The notes: a model not told the origin generated them from the letters alone. Shown: positions 31,334 to 43,100, counted from the first letter of the stretch. The stretch is DNA of 64,000 nucleotides from Adiantum capillus-veneris (GCA_014529385.2 CM043942.1:18739991-18803990), one strand, 5' to 3'. Made by a program: numbers and translations.

Positions 31334-31881
31334 GTCTTTTGGTTTTCATGAACAAATGTTCTTACCTCCATATAGACATAGAATAGGTCCACTTAGTGCC
31401 TCTTGGTTGTTATGAGATGATTCTCTTACTTCCAAGTGAGGTTTAAGGTATGAACTAAGATTCACTTGGTTGTATAGAATAGGTCCACTTAGTGCCTCTT
31501 GGTTGTTACGAGATGATTCTCTTACTTCCAAGTGAGGTTTAAGGTATGAAGTAGGATTCACTTGGTTGTTATCGAGCTTATGCTCTTACCTCTAAGTGAA
31601 TATGGTGGATTACCTATAGAATTCACTAGGTTGTGATCGAGAGAAAGCTCTTACCACCTAGTGAATATTAGTCATGCATAGTACTTGGGAGTCACATGGA
31701 TGTTATCGAGCTCATGCTCTTACCTCTATGTTGATATAGAAATTAAAGACCTCAGTTATTTTAGGGTCGATTGGTTGTAGTTTAGCAGTAGCTCCTACCT
31801 CCAAGAGACATAGATAGTGGAATGTGAGATGACTCCATCGCTCATCTAGGTTCTCTTGAGCAAACACTCTTTACCACCTAG
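31334..31881. repeat. Array of eight two-stem hairpin units
   Basis: Units start at 31334, 31399, 31495, 31556, 31621, 31691, 31766 and 31846. Each has an outer stem, a 7-8 nt spacer like TTGTTATC, an inner 4-bp stem with a tetraloop, then (T)TACC and the closing outer arm. Inner stems are GAAC/GTTC, GAGA/TCTC (twice) and GAGC/GCTC (twice), all fully paired; three other units have one mismatch. Outer stems also vary in paired fashion, for example ATTCACTTGG/CTAAGTGAAT and ATTCACTAGGT/ACCTAGTGAAT. Units 2 and 3 are a 96-bp tandem duplication. Paired changes suggest selection or template-directed correction of structure, not just sequence repetition. Confidence 0.75.
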
Positions 31882-32064
31882 TAGCTAAGAATGATATATC
31901 CATTGGTGATCTTCCCTAAAATATTAACACTATTCATTCATCATTTTAATTTAGCAAATCATATCTATAACCTTTTATCTTTCTCATTGCGCTATTATGG
32001 TAAAAAATTATAATCATAGTGTATCTATTGATTGTAGGATATATTTTGTTGAAGTCAAAAAAGC

Positions 32065-34002
32065 ATGGTGCGAGGAAAAGAGTGGTCGTATGTGGAGGAA
32101 AAAGAGAGAGGCAAAATAGTTTTGTTTTTGGAATGCAAACATTGTGGGCATAAATGGCACGGCAATGCAACTTGAATCAAAGGACATTTATTCGGCACTA
32201 GTCCCAATATGAAAGAATGTGGAGCACCACCTAACGGCATATGGGTCCATTTTGCAGGGTATGTAAAGAAATGCAAATAGGCAGGACTTCTTCCTAAGAG
32301 ACAAAAGGGTATGACATGTGCATCATCTGTCAACATAAAAGAAGTGAGTGTGGATCAAGAAGACATGCGAGCTAACCAAGGACCTTCAATGGGAACAACT
32401 CGAACACCTCAAAGTCCTTACACTTTTCCAAATGGTGCCATGGGAGGGATAGATGCTAGTCCCGAAACATCCAGCAGAGCCGGTACGCTTGGGACTCTAC
32501 AGTCAACATTCACTCAACAGGACATACTCAAATTGCATCTAAAGTGGACACAAGCCTTCATGGCTTGTGGAATCTCATTGAATGTCATGAGAAATAGTAT
32601 TTTCAAAGATGCCCTAATGTCAACTGCAAAAAAAGGATTCATCTATCTTGATTATAATAAATATGCAAACAGAGTATGTTGACAAAGTCAAGAGCAGTAC
32701 AAAAGCGGTTCTCAGGCGAGCAGTGCTTGACTTTGTTCCAGTGTTTGGCTGTACCATAGCCCTTGACGGATGGACCAGCTGTTAGAAAAAACCATTGATT
32801 ACTGTCATGGTAATTTGTCCCAAAGTTGCAATGATTTTGGAGGCCATTAATACCTCATTGAAAGAGAATACATCTCTCTACTTGACAAAAATATATGAGC
32901 GAGTTATTGCTCGATTGGGTGGACCAAAGAATGTGACAGCTATTGTTACAGATAATGCTTCAAACTACAAAGGAGCGGGTTTAGACATTATGGAAAAGTA
33001 CTCAGAAATTACATGGATTGGATGTGCAGCTCACACCTTGAATTTACTTCTAAAGGATATGGTCAAATTATCATTCATAAAACAGGTTCTTATTGATGCC
33101 AATCACATAGTCAAGTTTGTACGGGAACATCAGTTTACATATGCTTTATTTCGCCCAAAAAAAGCACTTCAAATTTTCTGTGCCACATGGTTCGCTACAT
33201 CATACTATGTTTTGAATAATCTCATTGAATTGGGCGGCTCTACAAAACCTATTGCAGATCGCCGTTGGGAGGCTTGGCGATGCAGTCTTCTCTCTTTTGG
33301 CGGAACGTTGACAAACTTGTTGGGGCTAGTAAGCCCTATGTGGAACTACTAAGGGTTGTCGACACAGATAAGTTTATCATTGGTAAGGTTTATTGGATCA
33401 TGTCTGAGGTGTTGCGTAAAACCAAAGAATACAACCACTACAATGCAAGAGAGAGATCACAGATCGTGCATCTTGTGGAAAAACGATGGGCTCAAATGCA
33501 CACACCATTGCATGGTGCTGCATTTTTCTTGGATCCAAAGTTCTAGATGAATGGACAAGACTCCAACAAAGAGGTGATGGGAGACTTTATAAATGTCTGC
33601 TCGCAGTTGTTGCCAGGCGACGATGGCATGGATACATTCCAACAGAGGGTGGATTATGCGAATAGGGAAGGAACTTTCAGAGATCCTTGGGTTCTTAATA
33701 GCATAAAAAAGATTTCAGGCCCAGTATGGTGGAAAGAATATGGAGGAGACGTAGTTGAGTTACAACACATGGCCACCAGGGTGCTTGCGGTCGCGGCATC
33801 CAGTGGTAGCTGTGACCGCACTTGGTCTTCTTATGACTTTGTGCACTCAAAGCGCAAAAATCCTTTAAGTCCTGCTCGTGCCGTAGACCTTGTGTACGTC
33901 TTTTGTAACATGCATCTCCTTCATGCACCCACAAAGATAGACACATGTGCGACCGAAGTACACTTTGGAGTGCTTCAAACTCATGAAACTGTGGTGGAAT
34001 AG
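32065..34002 (+). pseudogene. hAT transposase (BED zinc finger, DUF659, hAT dimerisation)
   Basis: Start MVRGKEWSYVEEKERG at 32065. BED finger CKHCGHKWHGNAT, stop, IKGHLFG at about 32128-32190; the TGA at 32173 replaces the usual basic residue, and a TAG follows at 32278. After a frameshift near 32660: VFGCTIALDGWTS and, past a stop, a DUF659 region with VTAIVTDNASNYKGAGLDIM and WIGCAAHTLNLLLKDM (32930-33060), which carries part of the catalytic core. Another shift occurs near 33300. The C-terminal dimerisation domain at 33720-33925 reads GPVWWKEYGGDVVELQHMATRVLAVAASSGSCDRTWSSY. At least four stops and two shifts show it cannot be translated whole. Confidence 0.9.
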
Positions 34003-34324
34003 AGATGTAGCGACAATGAGATGGAGTGGGAAGTGGCTACAGAATGTTCAGACAATAAAGAGGTTGATGACCTGGTGCCTGTGATATATGGCGAAATGTA
34101 AACATCTTTTCATGATAATGTATCTCAGTTTTTTGATTCGCATTAACATAAGTATTGAGGACATTGCTTGGCAATCAAATAAAAATACATTGGTTGACTC
34201 TCAACAAAGTCATCAATTAGCAACTCCAAAACAAATTCATTGCCATAAACATAGAGAGAATACAATGCGTCTTGAGAGTATGAGGTAGAAAGTGTGAGCT
34301 ATAGACAACTAGAAATCTCGAAAA

Positions 34325-34465
34325 TTGAAATCGATCGAAAATGTATCGAACAACGATGCACGTTTTTTTTATTTATAAATCTAGCGTATTGATTGATACT
34401 GTATCCATCGATAAACTATCAATCAATATTGTATCAATCGATAGTTTCAATCGATAGATTATAAA
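34325..34465. repeat. Right subterminal ATCGAT cluster
   Basis: Motifs AATCGATCGAAA, CATCGATAAAC, TATCAATCGATAGTTT and CAATCGATAG cluster here, mirroring the left cluster. Between it and 34557, TTCG and GTTATTCG motifs recur as they do next to the left end. Confidence 0.65.
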
Positions 34466-34557
34466 TTATTTGAAAATACGATGTATTTTACGATAATATG
34501 CGAATAACGAGTTATTCGATATAAATTGCATTATTTAGTCAAATAAATGCAACGCAG

Positions 34558-34851
34558 GCTGGCATTAGACTCACTGTGTACTATCAATCATTGTGGAACA
34601 ACTAGAAGCCTCTGGTGTAGTCACCCGTCAGCCACCTACTAAGGGTCATTCCCACCTTCTACAAAGGGCACAAAGGCCAACAAGTCAAAGGTTGGAAAGG
34701 GAAAGGGTGTGGCAAAGTTGGCCTACTCTGTCAAAGGTGTGCCTGCTATGAAAATAGTGAATAATGCACCATAACAATGGTTTCAAGATATCTCTTTTTT
34801 ATGACCATAGTATAACCCCTAATCAGGACACAAAAGACCCAAATTGGGATC
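34558..34851. other. No gene seen
   Basis: A short Lys-rich frame (TKANKSKVGKGKG) is visible near 34675, of unknown origin. Confidence 0.4.
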
Positions 34852-35081
34852 CTATATTACCATATATGTGGTAGTGATGTGTGTAAATACACTTAGGACT
34901 ATTGGGGCATTTTTTCCCTCACTAGGAGGGTTTTTTCTCCCCTGCATTGTATATAAGCCCATCATTCTAGGGCTAACTTATCTTTCTATTATGCACTAAG
35001 AAATACACTCTCTGTTGTGTGACTTGAGCTTCTTCATCTTCTCCAAGTTGTGTGTGCATCCTTGCAACCCTAATTCCACCA
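34852..35081 (+). repeat. Copia LTR, plus copy
   Basis: Aligns along its length with the minus-strand LTR at 55442-55674: TACCATATATGTGGTAGTGATG, CCCTCACTAGGAGG, TGTATATAAGCCCATC, AGGGCTAACTTATCTTTC and CCCTAATTCCACCA. TGTATATAA is the TATA box. The expected initiator-Met primer-binding site has decayed to TTAGTGTTAGA. Confidence 0.85.
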
Positions 35082-35446
35082 ATTAGTGTTAGAGTAGGAT
35101 GCATTCTTTCGGGCATAATTGCCAGCATCACCAACACTCCCCTGCTCACTTTCTCTGATTTGAGTGAGATTTGATGAGCGTCATCAGGTTGATTAATACT
35201 TTGGGAAATCTCAGAGTGCTTGGTTTGCTCAAAATTTGTAGTTGGCTCATTTTGGTCTCCGTTCCACTACAAGCAATACTATGCAAGCAATTTTGTCCTT
35301 TTGTGTAGAATTTCTATTAGTTCAATTTTCTACATAACAGGTCCCTTAGAGTCCCCTTTGGGTTGTGCTATATATCATGAGCTAGTCATGCTTCATTTTC
35401 TTCTTTCTGGGAAATCTTCACATAAGGTGCAGTCATTCGCTATGGC

Positions 35447-36200
35447 TAACATTCGCTCGACTGACAACAACATAGATGTTTTCAAGATGTTTGTTGCTGA
35501 GGATAAACTGGATGGGGATAACTACACAATGTGGGCTTACATCATGACACATGTTTTTATGTCAAAGAGTATTTGGAATGATGTGTAGGTCATTGATGTA
35601 CATCCGCCTTTTGTGATTATAGTCTTTGTTGAGGATATTGCAAGTTCTGACAGGTCTATTTCTACTAGAATTGTTTTGCCTATGGGCTGGGCAGTCTTGT
35701 TGGAATATTAGAGATTCCTAGGCTCATGCATGGATTGCATTATCCATGAGACAAAATATTACTCCTCACATTCACTCAATAAAATGAGAAAAATAAGCTT
35801 GGGATACTCTTGATGATCTTTATGCAAGTTGCAATGAGGCTAAAATTTTGCTATCAAAAGAGTTGGAGTCAAAGATTATGCAAAAGAAAGATGATGTGGA
35901 AACTTTGAATCTGATATTAAGGATATTAATGAGCAACTCATTTTCGTAGAGGTGAAGTCATTTCTGATAGTTCACTTGTGCAGAATATTCATGATGTATT
36001 ACCAGATTCTTACCAAACATTTTCTAGTACGTGGAGACATATGACCCAAGGATCCCCTCAATCTATCAAGTATGATGCATTATACACATTGCTATTGCAA
36101 GAGTTACTTTCAAGAAAGAACATGGCTAAATAGTGTGCAGTTGAATAGGCTTTTGTTGTTGCTCAAAGAAAAGGTGGTAATAGCAGTTAAGACACTTCTC
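35447..36200 (+). pseudogene. Copia gag, plus copy
   Basis: MANIRSTDNNIDVFKMFVAE at 35447, DKLDGDNYTMWAYIMTHV, then a stop at 35586; further pieces in other frames read LYASCNEAKI, SKELESKIMQKKDDVE, SSLVQNIHDVLPDSYQTF and TWRHMTQGS. Each matches the gag on the minus strand at 54415-55075. It stops before the zinc knuckle at about 36200. Confidence 0.85.
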
Positions 36201-36681
36201 ATGGTTCTTCAGTGAGTAGTAGACCACTAGTTCCTAATGCTTTTGTTGGCAGGGTGAAGGCATGTATAGGTGGTGCCACTATTGGCACCTTTTGGTGGTA
36301 CCACCAATAGCACCCTAATAGCCCATAGGAAACAATTTTTCCATCTATGAGGAAGAAAAGACGCATCACAATGTGCAACATCCATACACCAAAGAACCAA
36401 ATGAAGAAGGTTTGGAAACATCCGTTCATCACCAAGTATTCATGTCCTCTTTCGCTTAAGAAGGTATGGTGCCCATGATGAACGGTATATGTGAAGAGAG
36501 GAGAAGTTGAATTTGAAGAGGTGAAACCCAACGTGAAGCTGATTGGGGCCTCAAAAGCTTGGATTTTCTTGCTAAGAGACTGTCCCATGAATGTAAAGCC
36601 ACCCACTAATACACCATTGGATAGTTTCCTTTTATGATCCTATTTTTTGCTACTCTCCCATGTTATTCATCCCCTTCTAAG
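36201..36681. other. Unassigned; frames open on both strands
   Basis: A minus-strand ORF at 36606-36199 (135 aa) opposes a plus-strand frame with RKKRRITMCNIHTPKNQMKKVW. The latter looks more retroelement-like but I cannot place it. It interrupts the copia gag. Confidence 0.3.

Positions 36682-36715
<34 letters not shown>
36682..36715. repeat. Poly(C) run, 34 bases
   Basis: Uninterrupted C, 36682-36715. Flanks are unrelated to those of the poly(G) run at 25106. Confidence 0.95.
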
Positions 36716-36718
<3 letters not shown>

Positions 36719-36808
36719 TTGGCAAGGTTGGAACTCCTCACATTGCACCACCTCAAAGGTTGATGGATTATTTTTTGATTTTGTGAAATTGGCTTCTTGC
36801 ATGATAGG

Positions 36809-36968
36809 TGTAACAACTTGGGGTGACTAGACCTAGGATCCTCCTCCCAACCTCCCAATATAAAGGTAGGCTCCTAGCCACTTGCCCTTGACGGATCCCC
36901 TTGTCCACACTGCCTAGCCTGGCCCCTAGCCCAGTTCGTGACTCCCTAGCAATACCCTTGTCCTGACA
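36809..36968 (-). repeat. Family X 3' LTR, 160 bp
   Basis: Minus strand: starts TGTCAGGACAAGGGTATTGC and ends CCCCAAGTTGTTACA. The internal side (36969-36985) has the purine tract AAGGGGGGAGTAA. A TATA-like TTTATATTGGG lies inside. A 34-bp piece of the same LTR end recurs at 41677-41710. Confidence 0.78.
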
Positions 36969-38373
36969 TTACTCCCCCCTTGGAGAATTGTTTTCGTCCT
37001 CAAAAACACAAGTGGTAGTACCTTCGTAAGAACACTGATGTTTTCCTTATTGGCAACCCATACACGAGGCAACTGTCCATATGATACTTGATGCAGTGAG
37101 GAGGTTCAATGAAATCAAGAGCAACATCTTGATTTCCAACATTGTTGTCCTTTTGCAGCCAGGCATATCTAAATAGTAACTCATGATAACTCATGTGAGT
37201 ATCTTGAAAAGCTCATAGCTACTGAGGGATAGAATAGGGAGAGAATCGACATTCAAACTTCTTTGTGCTAATGTATGTATTAGCAGATCCTTTAGAAAAA
37301 ATGCCTTGTAAGCTGCCCATCCAACGCAAGATGAATAACAGTAGTAAGAGTGAGATACTTTCCCCCAACCACTTACAGACAGTCTTCCACGACTGACGAT
37401 AAACCATGACTCAAACATTGAGTATCCAGCCATATACTCAATATGGAATGGGGACAACCAACTAGGTTGAAAGCGAGTGGAGTTGAGTAAGCTCATAAAG
37501 TATAGAGCATCCAACCACAGACACCCATTCTAAGCCGTTACCTTGTACGATAGGGTGTAAACTGATAAATCGATCTACTTGAAAAGTTGCACTTGAAGTG
37601 CAAAAAATTGCAGAAACAAGAAAGTCTATGAATTGGCATGCCGCTCTGAACAAATTTATGTTAAACACTAGGACCCATAACACCTAGTGTGCATGCATTT
37701 AACACAAACAAATCCGAACCGTAATTCCATGACAAGACTTTCCACGGCACGTACGTGAAAGCCTTGCAACAAGAGTTGGACCATAACAGAATGTGAAAGC
37801 TCAGTCACACCTAGGTACCAACCATGAGACATTCTCATGAACATAGCACACTTGACTATATGTAGAAACAACCCTTCGTTAAGGTGGTTTCATAACCTTG
37901 TAATCGTAACAAGCATGTACTTTGTACCCATCAATTTTTGGCCACTGAAATTGTTCTTGATACGGTGTGCTCCAAATGGTCTAATAAATGGATGCGACCA
38001 GCACGTAGGGACTTTGTCGCGACACATCATTAGGTATTAGGCGCCAGTGTCAGTCCCAGAGACTCATATTTTCCACATGTGGAATATGTCTCAAATAAGG
38101 ATGGCAGAGAAAGCGACATCCATCAAGCACAAATTGTACTTGTGTGTGTACGGAACTATGAACACTCCACGATGCGTCTGAGAGGGACCCTCATTATCAT
38201 TGCTCCACACTAGCTAAACCAAACTCCTTGAGTTCCTAGACCATGTTGTATCCCATGTGACAACATGTGCCAAATCGAACCCTACACGTGGATTCATAAC
38301 AACATAATGTAGGAAAAATATATGGGACACGACGACCCAAAATGATTTGTTTTGACATGCCCTTGGCATGTCT

Positions 38374-38491
38374 CTGAAACATTCAAGTGTATTTAGACGA
38401 CTTGAAAAACCCAAGCAAAACATACTAAAAAATGGAATAACACCAAATCAGTAGATGTGTACCTGGAGAGTTGAACTTAATGTTCACTTAC
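38374..38491 (-). other. Intron-like segment in family X, minus copy
   Basis: Minus strand: ATACAG^GTAAGTGAAC at the 38491 side and TGAATGTTTCAG^AGACATGCC at the 38374 side, 118 bp. Same position as 7139-7268 in the plus copy; internal sequence is diverged but keeps TATTCCATTTTTTA and ATG/TTTTGCTTG blocks. Confidence 0.45.
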
Positions 38492-40281
38492 CTGTATTCA
38501 AATGCAAAGGAGCACGTCGCCCATCGGTGAAAAACCAAGCAACGTTGCACTGGAAAACCTGGGTGTTGCCTTTGCAATCCAAACCCGTTGGTTAGAATCT
38601 ACATAGTCAAACCCCTTGGTAAGACCCTTTGTAGAAATTTCTCAATTAGCAGGTAACGGTAATTAGCATAGTCAATCGTGTACAGAATGATTGGAATCTA
38701 CTGCAAAAGTTGAACTTTCCCACTACCACGTGGTAAATTGCAAAATTCTTTCCTTGAAAGTATAACAGAAATGGATCAAATTGTCATCCTCAATGCCGAT
38801 GGGATAATTTAGTAAACATCCACTAGGTCTTACCCCAAAACTGTAATTCCATAAAAACGCATAGTGCTATGAAGAGAGCAGGATATCAACACAAGCGAAA
38901 TGCCTAGTTCTTATGGACAGCCATGCTGTCCCAACGATTTGCTGCAGTAGACTCCATGATTGAGAGTAGCTGATGTGAGTTTAAGGCTATCGTCACACTA
39001 AAAACATGTAGTGAAAAAATGACACCCAAAACATTCATAATGACAAGACTCTTGCTTGTCCATTAACGTTGATGTGTAGTCCACTGGGTAGATTTGTTCG
39101 ATCATGAAAACAATCACCCAAGGAATGCCAACAATTGGGTCTTACCTGAGATCTGACAATGACTCTTAGCCAGCATGTGTGGCTCATAGCCTCGTGGCAA
39201 GTAGTGTTCAATCGTCGAACCAATGAAGACTATTTTGGATGGCATCTTGCCCAGTTTCTAGCGGAGAGTTAGAGCACCTTGGCTCACGCTGACTCCCAAA
39301 TAGAACATGTATCAAAAGATTCTTAGAAAGTTGTCTGTATTTGTTGAGAGAAATAAGAGAGAGAAGAAGAGCATGCTGGGCTGAGGAACTTTTCATAAAT
39401 TTCTAGAGTGTGTGCACTTTGCCTGTGAAATAAGTCCTAGCTTTAGTTTCCTTTTAGTGTTGTTGTGTGTGGACAGCAACCTAAAAAACATCATGCAAAA
39501 TAATCCATCACTGATCTTGTCTCCTGGACAGAGTGGCTAGTGTGATAGTGGAAGCATAATCCATGAAGCAGTGGAGTTCATGCCACCTTGTTAGCATGCC
39601 TAGCATGCAGAATTGTAAGTCCTTGCCGAGAATGATGGCCTAAAATGTGAGAACCAAAACCATAAGTGCCTTGCACAGTAGCATGTACTGTTAGGGATAC
39701 ATCCTAACTTGATGTTGCCACACCTAAAAAGGGAACAAATTTTTGATCGTATCAATTCCCCAAACTTGTGTTGCCAATGCCCTTGATTTGGAGTCAATGG
39801 GTTGGATGGTGGCACATGGTAGAAGCCTTTCTTCCCTTGAAATTAACCAAGCACTTTTCTTTGCACAACAGATAATAGTTGCCAAGGTAAACATGAAAAA
39901 GCAAGGAAAACTGAAAATTGTCGAACTTGGTCGTCCTGCTGTAACCAGTGGTGCCGAGATGTTGTAGAAGAAAACTCGCAAAGCCATATCTGCTTTGCGA
40001 GAGAGAATTGTCGTGTGGATCATATACACCCTGATGCAGTGATCGTGTATGCACCGCATAATGTGTTTGGCTGATTGTATAAGCCAAGATGATGTGACTG
40101 GTCCTATAAAAAATTACTATACCAGAACAGAAATTGGCGCATAACACTACCCAATTCAAAAAACGTACAATACGCTGAAAACCATATGCAAGTATGAAAA
40201 AATGGCTAAGCATATCATGTTCAAAAGACATATAACTACCGTGCCGTGCACCAAACCTCAATTTTATGTCAAATTACGAAC

Positions 40282-40907
40282 TCATGCATCATGCTTAAGT
40301 TGTCGTACATGTGGACACTGCTTTTTTTGATGCATTCCTAAGCAATAAAAGCATAATTTTGACGCTTTTCCCGTTGAAAGAAGGATTGTGATAGTCGCTT
40401 CCTGACCATGTTGGTCATGACCAGATCTGTATTGACAATCAATTTCTCTTGTACCTGCTGGACCTCTTTGGTCATAACATTGGGCAGACAACCCCATGGG
40501 TTGCCGGCAAGTGAGAAGCTGATTTTGGTAACATATTGTAAAGTAATTGTGTGAGGTTTCCACTTATGTAGCCAATATTTGGACCCGTATGGCTAGCTTG
40601 CAAAATCAAGAACAAATGTTTGCCAGTCGTGTCGAGTGACTCACTCCATGGCATCCGAAAAGTTACTATCATCCTCCAAAATATCAAACACACTTTGAGG
40701 AGGTGTAAATAGTCGCGGAGAGGGAGATAGATCACCTCGGTTTTCATCATCCATCCCTGTTGCCACGTGGGTACCCTCCGTGAGAGTATCTGACCACGTG
40801 GCATCCACAAGTGAAGCAGACTCCAAGTATTCAAAGTCAAACATCTGTTGATCATCAATATCCGCATTCATGGCAAAGACGTGTGGTGCGAACAAAAGAG
40901 AAAACAA
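40282..40907 (-). pseudogene. Gag-like frames with a short zinc knuckle
   Basis: First frame 40907-40641 (88 aa): acidic, MNADIDDQQMFDFEYLES to FDILEDDSNFSDAME. A second frame, 40563-40282, ends LCFYCLGMHQKKQCPHVRQL, a C-x2-C-x3-H-x4-C knuckle, one residue short of the retroviral CCHC spacing. The order (acidic N-terminus, then a knuckle) and the place downstream of the primer-binding site suggest gag. Frames between are broken. I do not recognise the family. Confidence 0.4.
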
Positions 40908-41661
40908 TACCTTGGATTACAGAAAGGCGCGTTGCCGTAATATTCATCACAAGCGGTAATTAGTCATGCTAATTATGTTGGTAGTCCAAGCTTTAATCAA
41001 CCGATAAATCCACTCGTTCAAGCATACTGTGTAGATTTGTCGCAGTCGACTTGGTTTTCTGAAGCAACTAGTGATGTGACGCGGACACTGGGTGGACAAT
41101 CAGAAGGTGGCCGTTGTAAATTATCTTTGATGTAGTGCTACAATTTTTGCACTTTAAGAGTACCTACAGCAAACGAACTACCTGTCTAGTGATGTCGTGG
41201 CTTGTTGTGGACGAGACGAGGGCCTGCGTCTACTGTAAATTAAGTGCGGGTGTGTGTTGGGTGAGCATGCACCCTTGTTGGCATAAAAAAGATTTGGGAA
41301 TGTCCCAAGGCCAACGGCCTTAGGGTTTGCTTAATGGTGAGAAAAGAAAAACTCGCACAAAGGCGGATATGGAGTCGCCACTGCCGTGCGAGATCAATTG
41401 GGTGATGGGGGCACACCCGGTGCTTCCCACTATCTGCTCCCATGATGGGATTTGCTGGCCAGACGTGCGTGCACTCTCCAAGATATACAATGCGGGGTTT
41501 GGGATAGGTCGACTGTGTGTCCCTCTTTGCCTCAAGAGGCTGTGCACACGCTCCTCAACCCTGGCATCCTTCCTCTCTTGGCAAGAGAGAAGCTCCACAG
41601 CATGCAACATGCAAGAGGCCTAGAAAAGAAGCACCATGCCTGTCTTCCCAAAAAAGTACTT

Positions 41662-41675
41662 GGCTCTTGATACCA
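41662..41675 (-). other. Primer-binding site of family X
   Basis: TGGTATCAAGAGCC on the minus strand, one base after the LTR end; compare TGGTATCAGAGCC of initiator tRNA-Met with a one-base insertion. Confidence 0.75.
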
Positions 41676-41710
41676 ATATAAGAACTTGGGGTGACTAGAC
41701 CTAGGATCCT

Positions 41711-42283
41711 ATTAATGGAAGCAAAATCCACATTAGCTACAAGCTTTTATAGTAATCCATCATAGGATTGCAATGTCCTCACAAAAAAAAAATTCTTTCC
41801 TAAACCAACTTCAACCTTGTCATTGTGACAGCAAAGAGATACAGCTTGGGGAAGTTCTATCTTATAATGAAATACTAGCAAAGGTGGCCAAGGTACTAAT
41901 TGTTATTCACAAAGATGTCATGCATTGTATCATCATGCAAACATATTGAAAATTAAGGATTTCTTCAATAGCAACATCAAAGTTGAGTGCCTCCTGTACT
42001 CCCATTGTTTGCTTCCATCTTCTATATGCAAATAACATTCACAAACATTGCTTTGAAATATGGTATCTGAACACCAATTTCTCCCCAATTACACAAGACT
42101 TAATGTTATCTCCGTTGTGGTTGACCACCTTGGTCTCATCCAACTACAAGGAAGCCGTTCATCGCACCATCCCCTTTTCAAATCCACATAGTTGGCGTCC
42201 TATGGACACTCTATGATTGAAAGATATACATGAACACATGAAGAGACATAAACCATGCTATCATTGCTTTATGGGACCCATAT
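41711..42283. other. No gene seen
   Basis: Sequence replacing the expected remainder of the family X 5' LTR, which breaks off after AGGATCCT at 41710. AT-rich, short frames only. Confidence 0.4.
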
Positions 42284-42450
42284 GTGCACTTCTTGGTTGT
42301 ATGCACATCCACTTTCATTCTTCTTTTGCGTGCTACTATCAATGCATTTTTTTGGTGTGGCCATAGGTGCACTTCATGGTTGTACGCACATCCACTTTCA
42401 TTCTTCTTTTGCTTGTTGTTGCTATCAATGCATTTGTTTTGGTGTGGCTA
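42284..42450. repeat. Tandem duplication, 83-bp unit
   Basis: GTGCACTTCTTGGTTGTATGC at 42284 recurs as GTGCACTTCATGG at 42367; both units hold TCCACTTTCATTCTTCTTTTG. Confidence 0.92.
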
Positions 42451-42700
42451 TTCCAAAATCTTTGGGCTTGGTGAGTGAATGGGAGAAATATTACCATACC
42501 CATTTTTCCTAAGCATGACATAAGAATGGCTATTAAAAATATGTTTCAATGAAGCAAGCTTAAAGGATAGACAACTAGTATAAAGTAATTTATCAAGTTC
42601 CACGTGGAAAGATTCAAAGGTTTTTGTGAAGGGTTCTACCGACTCCCACTCTACAAAGTCAGATGAAAAAATATATATAAGAATGAACAAAAAACGTATA

Positions 42701-42914
42701 TTTTGCACACATTAAATGCAACATATGTAGTGAAAGTAGAAAATAGACAATTTTAAAAGGTTTATAGAGAAGTGGAATTACAGTTTGCAAGACTAGACAA
42801 AGAACATCTATCATGCACACATTAAAAGCAGCGTAAGAGGTGAAAGTAGAAAATAGCTTGCAAATAGAAAATCCTAAAAAATTTACAGAGAAGTGGAATT
42901 ACAGTTTGTAGGAA
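42701..42914. repeat. Tandem duplication, 110-bp unit
   Basis: GCACACATTAAA at 42705 and 42815, GTGAAAGTAGAAAATAG and AGAAGTGGAATTACAGTTTG in each copy. Confidence 0.9.
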
Positions 42915-43100
42915 ATCTCGATTGAGTGAATGTTGTCCCTAGATTCAACTGTGAAGCTATATACACATGCTACAGGCTTGCTAGCCACTTATCATTGATA
43001 GCCATTTTCTGGATATCCAAGTATGCCATACCAAGTCTCCTTGTCCTAGAAAAATCACCTTAACACTATTGCTATCCTCACTTTTATATTGTACTTAGGT

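Larger units (their letters stand above)
30626..34557 (+). mobile_element. Candidate hAT DNA transposon (about 3.9 kb)
   Basis: Ends CTGGGTTGCAT (30626-30636) and ATGCAACGCAG (34547-34557) are inverted repeats matching at 10 of 11. The 8-bp flanks AATGGCAA and GCTGGCAT share TGGCA at the same offset, consistent with a decayed 8-bp hAT target-site duplication. Inside both ends are clusters of ATCGAT-type motifs, and centrally a BED/DUF659/hAT-dimerisation transposase in dead frames. Termini are inferred; the transposase is firm. Confidence 0.65.
36809..41710 (-). mobile_element. Family X, minus-strand copy, LTR to LTR
   Basis: A 4.9-kb element: 5' LTR remnant (41677-41710), initiator-Met primer-binding site (41662-41675), a gag-like frame (40907-40282), a long low-coding body with a splice-like intron (38374-38491), a purine tract and a 3' LTR (36809-36968). 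The body matches 6720-8795 on the plus strand in patches. RT and integrase were not recognised; small frames such as GMHQKKQCPHV suggest a degraded gag. The short LTR and weak coding make it non-autonomous or ancient. Confidence 0.7.

Noticed and set aside
31346-31561. Minus-strand 71-aa ORF with internal repeat (YLKPHLEVRESS)
   Set aside because: It is just the 96-bp tandem unit of the hairpin array read in one frame.
31334-31881. CRISPR-like array
   Set aside because: Repeats are regular and palindromic but spacers are not uniform, units themselves vary, and the setting is plant nuclear DNA.
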